From positions 1 to 6,636 of the forward strand of contig VGDC01000112.1 of assembly GCA_016869895.1 (NCBI GenBank): a DNA stretch of 6,636 nt, in the 5' to 3' direction. This DNA is from Alphaproteobacteria bacterium (GTDB taxonomy: Bacteria; Pseudomonadota; Alphaproteobacteria; Rickettsiales; VGDC01). Positions within the stretch are counted from its first letter, which is position 1, and each line of letters begins with the position of its first letter. Below, piece after piece: positions 1 through 4,738 of the stretch. The notes beneath the pieces were generated by a model. The model did no database searches. It was not told where the DNA came from and saw only the letters and a list, made by a program, of their open reading frames with translations. A program made the position numbers and the translations under genes.

Positions 1-723
1 CGCGCAGGGGAGATACGCTCCGGCATCTCGGAATTGCAGACCTATCAGGTGGCGGTGAACACTTTCACGGAGAAATATCTGGCGATTCCGGGTGATATGG
101 TGCGCGCCACGGAATATTGGGGCGCAGCGGGGGGAACCGGAACGGGCGCGGCCTGCTTCGGCGTGGATTCCAGCACCCTGAGCGATACCCGCCGCACCTG
201 CAACGGCAACGGCGACCGTCAGGTCATGCTGGCGGCTGGATCGAATAACACGAACGTGTGGCGGTTCGGCGAGCGTTTCCGCTTCTGGCAGCATCTGGTG
301 AATGCGGGGCTCATCATCGGCACGTATTCGGGCAAGACCGATAGTACCACCGATGCCTTCAAGACCACAGGCGGCGTGAACATGCCCATCAACAAGATCG
401 AGGATAGCGCGTTCATGCCCATGTCCCTTGGTGTGGTGGTGGCGGCTGGCGACCCGAATTATTATGAGGGTACGGCCAAGGGAACCTACCTTGAGCTGCG
501 CAGCGCGGATGCATCGGCCGTGCCGCCTTTGCTGACCAGCGAGGCCTACCAGATTGACATGAAGCTGGATGACGGGTTGCCCGCACGAGGAAAAATCATC
601 AGCCGCAAGCGCAGCGCGCCGGAATACGGCAACTGTACGACTTCCGACCTCATTACTGCGACCTATGACCTCTCCAATGAGGAGAATAAGGTCTGCACCC
701 TGAGCTTCTATTTGTTAGAATAG
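1..723 (+). CDS. Type IV pilin / pseudopilin-like protein, 5'-truncated by window edge
   Basis: The reading frame is open from base 1 and ends at the TAG at 721-723, so 240 C-terminal residues are visible and the start lies outside the window. The first visible stretch, EIRSGISELQTYQVAVNTF followed by KYLAIPGDM, matches the region just after the hydrophobic helix of prepilin-type proteins, where alphaproteobacterial members typically read like IRxQIxxIExYNTAVNTFxxKYxxLPGDM. Further family-like segments are FWQHLVNAGLIIGTYSG (about residues 95-111 of the visible part) and YQIDMKLDDGLPARGKI (183-199). The missing N-terminus should hold the prepilin peptidase site and about 25 hydrophobic residues. 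The globular part has four cysteines (52, 67, 212, 232), which may form disulfides. The family role is as a subunit of a type IV pilus or type II secretion-like filament, assembled from the inner membrane. I cannot say major or minor pilin, nor name the system. The in-frame TTG at 34 falls inside the conserved helix and is not the real start. Family call fairly sure; specific role unknown. Confidence 0.75.
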   Translation, partial: RAGEIRSGISELQTYQVAVNTFTEKYLAIPGDMVRATEYWGAAGGTGTGAACFGVDSSTLSDTRRTCNGNGDRQVMLAAGSNNTNVWRFGERFRFWQHLVNAGLIIGTYSGKTDSTTDAFKTTGGVNMPINKIEDSAFMPMSLGVVVAAGDPNYYEGTAKGTYLELRSADASAVPPLLTSEAYQIDMKLDDGLPARGKIISRKRSAPEYGNCTTSDLITATYDLSNEENKVCTLSFYLLE

Positions 724-734
724 AGCAATGATTT

Positions 735-768
735 TGCGCCCGTGATTTTCCGAAAATCACATGGCGCA
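735..768. terminator. Nested inverted repeat between convergent genes, possible bidirectional terminator
   Basis: The outer arms TGCGCC (735-740) and GGCGCA (763-768) pair perfectly. Inside them GTGATTTTC (742-750) and GAAAATCAC (752-760) form a 9-bp perfect palindrome around one central C. Only a small internal loop (C against AT) separates the two stems, giving 15 possible base pairs in 34 bases. The element lies 12 bases past the pilin-like stop codon and 59 bases past the pepA stop codon, where both transcripts must end. Neither strand has a clear T-run after the hairpin, so it is not a textbook intrinsic terminator. It could instead be a 3'-end protecting hairpin or a protein-binding palindrome. 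The structure is certain from the sequence; the role is inferred. Confidence 0.5.
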
Positions 769-805
769 CAGCTTTGCTGGCTTGTTGTTTAGTGACTGGG
801 CTGAA

Positions 806-821
806 GCGGTCTGCTGACCGC
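806..821 (-). terminator. Short GC-rich hairpin just past the pepA stop codon
   Basis: GCGGTC (806-811) and GACCGC (816-821) are perfect inverted arms of 6 bp around a 4-base loop. Read on the minus strand, the stem starts five bases after the pepA TAA stop (829-827). It is followed by TTCAG and then mixed sequence, so the usual U-tract is missing. The position suggests a weak terminator or a 3'-end stabilising hairpin for pepA. The same bases can form an alternative 10-bp palindrome, GACCGCGGTC at 816-825. Confidence 0.4.
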
Positions 822-826
822 GGTCT

Positions 827-2323
827 TTACTTCTCGTATTGCTCGGCGATGAAGCGGTTGAGTAGGCGCACGCCGAAGCCGGACGCGCCTTTGCGCGCCG
901 TGTCGATTTCCTCGTATGCCCATGCCACACCCGCGATGTCCAGATGCGCCCATGGGGTGTCACCCACGAATTGCAGCAGGAACTGTGCAGCGGAGATGCT
1001 GCCCGCCTGACCCGGCTTTCCGACGTTCTTCATGTCGGCGATGTCGGATTTGATGTGGGAATCGTATTCCTCGCCCACGGGCAGACGCCAGAGACGCTCG
1101 CCTTCTTTCTCGCCCACCTTGAACAGCTGCCCGGCGAGTTTGTCGTTATTCGAGAATAAGCCCCCACGGCTTTTGCCGAGTGCGACGATGATGGCGCCCG
1201 TCAGGGTCGCAAGGTTGATCATGGCTTTCGGCTTGAAGCGTTCTTTGGTGTACCACAGGGCATCGGCCAGCACGAGGCGGCCTTCGGCATCCGTGTTGAT
1301 GACTTCGATGGTCTGGCCGGACATGGAGGTGACCACATCACCCGGACGCTGGGCATTGCCATCCGGCATGTTCTCGACCAATCCCGCCACGCCGACCACG
1401 TTCACCTTCGCTTTGCGTGCCGCGAGGGCGTGCATCAGACCGAGGACGACACCCGCGCCACCCATGTCCCATTTCATGTCTTCCATGCCGCCAGCGGGTT
1501 TGATGCTGATACCGCCCGTGTCGAAGGTGACGCCTTTGCCGACGATGGCGACGGGGGCTTCATCTTTCTTCGCGCCGCCGTTCCAGCGCACAACGACCAG
1601 CTGCGACTCGCGCACGCTGCCCTGACCCACGCCGAGGAGCGAGCCCATACCCAGCTTTTTCATCTCTTTTTCGCCGAGCACTTCAACCGTCGCGCCAAGG
1701 GCGGTGAGCGCCTTGAATTTCTCCGCGAAGGATTCGGGGTATATGACGTTCGCGGGTTCGGACACGACATCGCGGGTGAGGAACACGCCTTCAGCCACGC
1801 TGGCGTGGACATCGAATGCCTGTTTGGCGGTTTTGTGGCTGTCGGTGAGGAAGGCGAGTTTCGCCAAGGCTGGCTTCTGGTCTGGCGTCAATTTGGTATG
1901 GTATTTCTGGAAACGGTAGGATTTAAGAACCGCACCGAAAGCGAGTTCCGCTGCCAGCTGGGCGTCGTCCAGCAGTGCGCCCTTGGGGGATTCCACCACG
2001 ACCGATGCGGCTTTCAGCCCAGCGGTGTCGAGGTGTTTACCCAGCGCGCCACCGGCTTTGCGGGCGGTTTTTTCGTCCAGTTCCTTCGCTTTTCCAAGAC
2101 CGAACAGGGCGATTTGCGCGAAGGGGGCTCCTGCGGGGGTATGCAGCAGATGCACGCTGCCCGCTTTGCCCTTGAACTGGAAGCCTTCGATGGTACGGCT
2201 GATGAGGGATTTCAGCTGTTTATCAATCGCTTTTCCTTGCGGGGTGAGCGCGCCTCCATCCAATACGCCGAGGGCGAGGGTTTCGATTTTATCGAGTTTG
2301 ACGCCGGAGAAGGAGATTTTCAT
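827..2323 (-). CDS. pepA: Leucyl aminopeptidase (cytosol aminopeptidase, peptidase family M17)
   Basis: This 498-residue protein has the full length of PepA. M17 enzymes are hexameric cytoplasmic two-metal peptidases that remove N-terminal residues, often leucine, from peptides. Residues about 1-165 match the variable N-terminal domain and the rest the catalytic domain. VGKGVTFDTGGISIKP (261-276) and the M17 signature NTDAEGRL (343-350) are both present. By alignment to E. coli PepA (K270, D275, D293, D352, E354, and catalytic K282 and R356), the metal ligands are K263, D268, D286, D345 and E347, and the catalytic pair is K275 and R349. The spacing matches exactly, so the enzyme should be active. 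The ATG at 2323 is preceded by AAAGGGA at an 8-base distance, which supports this start. The gene is divergent from the lpt genes, an arrangement common in Alphaproteobacteria. No functional link to LPS export is implied. E. coli PepA also binds DNA (Xer recombination, carAB control); nothing here tests that role. Confidence 0.98.
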   Translation of the reverse strand: MKISFSGVKLDKIETLALGVLDGGALTPQGKAIDKQLKSLISRTIEGFQFKGKAGSVHLLHTPAGAPFAQIALFGLGKAKELDEKTARKAGGALGKHLDTAGLKAASVVVESPKGALLDDAQLAAELAFGAVLKSYRFQKYHTKLTPDQKPALAKLAFLTDSHKTAKQAFDVHASVAEGVFLTRDVVSEPANVIYPESFAEKFKALTALGATVEVLGEKEMKKLGMGSLLGVGQGSVRESQLVVVRWNGGAKKDEAPVAIVGKGVTFDTGGISIKPAGGMEDMKWDMGGAGVVLGLMHALAARKAKVNVVGVAGLVENMPDGNAQRPGDVVTSMSGQTIEVINTDAEGRLVLADALWYTKERFKPKAMINLATLTGAIIVALGKSRGGLFSNNDKLAGQLFKVGEKEGERLWRLPVGEEYDSHIKSDIADMKNVGKPGQAGSISAAQFLLQFVGDTPWAHLDIAGVAWAYEEIDTARKGASGFGVRLLNRFIAEQYEK

Positions 2324-2424
2324 GGATGGATTCCCTTTGAGAAAGTATAACGTGCTATAGCCCTAGCAAGAAAGCCGTGCAGACGCAAGGGCGGTTTGAA
2401 GACCCATAACCATACAAGTGCCTC
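2324..2424. promoter_or_regulatory. Divergent pepA / lptF promoter region
   Basis: This 101-bp spacer lies between the two divergent start codons and must hold the pepA promoter and most likely the lptF one. Toward lptF, TGCTATAGC at 2353-2361 resembles an extended -10 box (TGnTATAAT type), but no good -35 hexamer lies at the proper distance; TTGAGA at 2337-2342 is only 13 bases away. Toward pepA, the minus strand reads TATACT at 2349-2344, with a poor -35 (TTCTTG) 17 bases upstream. That would give a very short leader starting close to the ribosome binding site. The bases at 2354-2361, GCTATAGC, are palindromic and could serve either direction. That the region is regulatory follows from the gene layout; the individual boxes are weak guesses. 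Confidence 0.5.
2332..2338 (-). promoter_or_regulatory. pepA ribosome binding site
   Basis: On the minus strand the bases read AAAGGGA, ending 8 bases before the ATG at 2323-2321. This is a good purine-rich Shine-Dalgarno match at a normal distance and fixes the start of pepA. Confidence 0.8.
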
Positions 2425-3564
2425 ATGCTCCGCTACAGCCGCTATATCATCACCAACCTCGCCGAATCGACGCTGTTCATCGCGTCGAGCCTGACCTGCC
2501 TCATCTGGCTGACGCAGTCGCTACGGTTCGTCGACCTGATCGTGAACCAAGGTCTGGAGATGCTGGCGTTCACCTATCTCACCACCATGCTGTTGCCCTC
2601 GCTTCTGGGGTTCATGCTACCCATCGCACTGGCCATCAGCGTCATGTTCACATATCACAAGCTACAGGCCGATAGCGAACTCATCGTGCTGCGCAGTGCG
2701 GGTCTCAGCCGTTGGCAGCTAGCGCGCCCCGCTTTGCAATTCTCGGCGTTCATCGTCGTCATCGGCTATATCATCTCGCTTTATCTGCTGCCCATCTCCT
2801 ATCGCCAATACAAGGAGATGCAGGCCTTCGCGAAGGATAACTATGCGGCGGTGCTGTTGCAGGAGAACGTGTTCAATTCCCCCGCGCCGGGGCTGACCGT
2901 GTTCATCCGTGAACGCCATGCCGATGGGACGCTGCGGGGTATCCTCGTGCATGACAATCGCAACAACGCCGCACCGATGACCATGCTCGCCGAGCAGGGG
3001 CAGCTGATGAAGACCCCGACCGGCCCCAGTTTCAAGCTCATCAACGGAAGCCGACAGGAGATCAACTACGATAACGGCCAGCTCTCCTTCCTGAGCTTTG
3101 ATGAATATGTGCTGGATATGCGCCTGTTCACCAAGCAGAAGATCGACCGCCGAAAAGACGAGAAAGAGCGTTTCCTGTTCGAACTCATCGATGCGGATGA
3201 GGAGATGGACGAGCGGGAACGCGCCAAATATCTGGCGGAATTCCATCACCGCATCGTCTGGCCTTTGCAGAATGCCGTGCTGGCGCTTTTCGTCTGCATG
3301 ATGCTGCTTTCCGGCCAGTTCAACCGCCGTGGTAACCTGAAACGCTACGTGGTGACGCTGGTGGGCGTTGGCGTGCTGCTGGCACTGCATATCGCACTGA
3401 GCAACGCCATCATCAAACATCCTTACGTCGCGGCGTTGCTGTATCTCATCCCCATGGGCGTAACGGGCGCAGGACTGTTCGTGCTGCTGCATAACCAGTC
3501 CACTAGCCCCATCCCCGATTCGCCCCCTGCCGAAGCCCCTGCACAGGAAGGAGAGCCAAGCTGA
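2425..3564 (+). CDS. lptF: LPS export ABC transporter permease LptF
   Basis: This 379-residue inner-membrane protein belongs to the LptF/LptG (YjgP/YjgQ) family. With LptG and the ATPase LptB it extracts LPS from the outer leaflet of the inner membrane and passes it to LptC and LptA. The layout fits the family: three N-terminal membrane segments (about 13-31, 53-75, 101-123), a periplasmic beta-jellyroll (about 124-265), then three more segments (about 279-296, 306-328, 334-356). LQADSELIVLRSAGLS (80-95) is the cytoplasmic loop expected to contact LptB. ERERAKYLAEFHHRIVWPL (263-281) is the conserved lead-in to segment 4. The ATG at 2425 is the first possible start, because an in-frame TAA lies at 2407-2409. 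It has only a weak upstream ribosome site (AAG near 2416). A Pro/Glu-rich tail (about 357-379) extends past the last segment. LptF is told from LptG by gene order and by similarity to alphaproteobacterial LptF N-termini. The stop overlaps lptG by one base. Confidence 0.93.
   Translation: MLRYSRYIITNLAESTLFIASSLTCLIWLTQSLRFVDLIVNQGLEMLAFTYLTTMLLPSLLGFMLPIALAISVMFTYHKLQADSELIVLRSAGLSRWQLARPALQFSAFIVVIGYIISLYLLPISYRQYKEMQAFAKDNYAAVLLQENVFNSPAPGLTVFIRERHADGTLRGILVHDNRNNAAPMTMLAEQGQLMKTPTGPSFKLINGSRQEINYDNGQLSFLSFDEYVLDMRLFTKQKIDRRKDEKERFLFELIDADEEMDERERAKYLAEFHHRIVWPLQNAVLALFVCMMLLSGQFNRRGNLKRYVVTLVGVGVLLALHIALSNAIIKHPYVAALLYLIPMGVTGAGLFVLLHNQSTSPIPDSPPAEAPAQEGEPS
3548..3553 (+). promoter_or_regulatory. 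lptG ribosome binding site inside the lptF 3' end
   Basis: AAGGAG lies within the last codons of lptF, 10 bases before the lptG ATG at 3564. With the TGATG stop-start overlap, it points to coupled translation of the two permease subunits and supports the lptG start. Confidence 0.8.
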
Positions 3565-4673
3565 TGCCCCGCCTGCCGCTCACCCTATCGCTTTATATCG
3601 GCCGCCAATACCTCTACAGCGTGTTGTTCATGCTGGCCGCACTCATGCTCATCGCGGGGATGCTCGATTCGGTGGAGCTGCTGCGCCGCAGTTCCAGCAA
3701 GGAGGCCGCGACTTTCGCGGTGACGCTGGAGATGGTCTTCTTCAAATTTCCCAGCATGGGCGAGAAGTTGATTCCCTTCGCCGGACTCATCGGCGGGATG
3801 ATGGCGCTTTCGCGCCTCACCAAGACCCATGAGCTCATTGTCGCCCGCGCGGCGGGAGTGTCTGTCTGGCAGTTCATGGCTCCCGCTTTCATCGCCATGT
3901 TCCTCTTCGGGGCGGTCTTCGTGGCGGCCTTCGACCCGCTGGCGGCGGTGATGGCTTCGCGCTATGAGAAGCTGGAGGCGAAATACATCGCCGGACGCGC
4001 CAGCCTTCTGGAAGTGTCGCCTTCCGGCCTGTGGCTGCGGCAGGTGGAGGATGACGGCGCGCCGGAGCGCGAGCATATCATCCACGCCCTCTCCGTGTCC
4101 GATCAAGGGCAGCGGCTGGCGCATGTGACCGTTTTCGCTTTCGACGATAAAGCCCAGTTCATAAGCCGAATCGACGCGGATGACGCGGTGTTGGAGGATG
4201 GCTATTGGCGGGTGAACAACGCCCTTTTGACCCGCCCCGGCGAACCCGCTGAGCGCGTGGCGGAGCGGCGACTGCGCACGGATTTGACCGTGGCGCATAT
4301 TCAGGACAGTTTCGCCAGCCCGAACACCATTTCCTTCTGGGCGATGCCGACCTTCATCAAGGCGTTAGAAGCAGCGGGTTTCTCGGCGCTGCGCCACAAG
4401 CTGCACTGGTATAACCTCATCGCGATTCCTTTCATGCTCTGCGCGATGGCCTTCCTCGCCGCCGCATTCTCCCTGCGTCTGCCGCGCCGTGGCGGAACTA
4501 AAATCATGATTGCCGCTGGCGTATTCAGCGGCTTCTTCCTCTATTTCGTCTCCGACATCATCTATGCCTTCGGCCTGTCGGGCAGCATCCCTGTGGAACT
4601 GGCGGCTTTCGCCCCCAGTTTCCTCATCATCTTCATCGGTGGCTCGGTTCTGCTGCATCTGGAAGACGGATAA
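3564..4673 (+). CDS. lptG: LPS export ABC transporter permease LptG
   Basis: This 369-residue partner of LptF forms the other half of the LptB2FG membrane channel. It shows the same six-segment plan: about 16-36, 62-84 and 102-126, a periplasmic jellyroll from about 130 to 260, then about 286-304, 314-336 and 344-366. LTKTHELIVARAAGVS (85-100) is the cytoplasmic loop expected to couple to LptB, and ALRHKLHWYNLIAIPFM (275-291) is the conserved entry to segment 4. The N-terminal pattern LSLYIGRQYLYSVLFML is typical of the family. The ATG shares its A with the lptF TGA stop and has AAGGAG 10 bases upstream, so the two genes are almost certainly one transcript with coupled translation. Near-equal amounts of the subunits make sense because the complex takes one of each. 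The stop is TAA at 4671-4673. The assignment as LptG rather than a second LptF rests on order and sequence pattern. Confidence 0.93.
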   Translation: MPRLPLTLSLYIGRQYLYSVLFMLAALMLIAGMLDSVELLRRSSSKEAATFAVTLEMVFFKFPSMGEKLIPFAGLIGGMMALSRLTKTHELIVARAAGVSVWQFMAPAFIAMFLFGAVFVAAFDPLAAVMASRYEKLEAKYIAGRASLLEVSPSGLWLRQVEDDGAPEREHIIHALSVSDQGQRLAHVTVFAFDDKAQFISRIDADDAVLEDGYWRVNNALLTRPGEPAERVAERRLRTDLTVAHIQDSFASPNTISFWAMPTFIKALEAAGFSALRHKLHWYNLIAIPFMLCAMAFLAAAFSLRLPRRGGTKIMIAAGVFSGFFLYFVSDIIYAFGLSGSIPVELAAFAPSFLIIFIGGSVLLHLEDG

Positions 4674-4683
4674 GGAAAAAACA

Positions 4684-4712
4684 TTGAAAGAATCAACGGC
4701 GGAAGGTACAAC
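4684..4712 (+). promoter_or_regulatory. Possible internal promoter for lptD
   Basis: TTGAAA (4684-4689) and TACAAC (4707-4712) are separated by exactly 17 bases, close to the sigma-70-type TTGACA-N17-TATAAT pattern (5 of 6 and 4 of 6 matches). Transcription would begin near 4719, about 20 bases before the lptD ATG and just upstream of its ribosome binding site. This would let lptD be expressed apart from lptFG. A match of this quality can occur by chance, so confidence is modest. Confidence 0.35.
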
Positions 4713-4727
4713 AAGGGCCTAACTCCC

Positions 4728-4732
4728 AAAGG
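4728..4732 (+). promoter_or_regulatory. lptD ribosome binding site
   Basis: AAAGG lies 6 bases before the ATG at 4739 and supports that start. The downstream sequence then encodes a complete signal peptide, which later in-frame starts would lose. Confidence 0.75.
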
Positions 4733-4738
4733 TTCTTG

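Noticed and set aside
1430..2350. A 306-codon plus-strand open frame opposite pepA
   Set aside because: The minus-strand frame encodes a full-length M17 peptidase with every catalytic residue. The antisense product has no recognisable domain and is rich in F, G and H, typical of a shadow frame.
2719..3492. A 257-codon minus-strand open frame opposite lptF
   Set aside because: LptF is certain from its membrane layout and family motifs. The antisense product is rich in Q, H and R and resembles no family I know.
3585..4298. A 237-codon minus-strand open frame opposite lptG
   Set aside because: It overlaps the clearly coding lptG, and its product is rich in H, R and E without a domain signature.
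4674..4738. A possible small gene or leader peptide in the lptG-lptD gap
   Set aside because: The only frame reaching into the gap starts inside lptG in another frame and ends at 4722. It has no plausible ribosome site of its own in the gap and no recognisable product.
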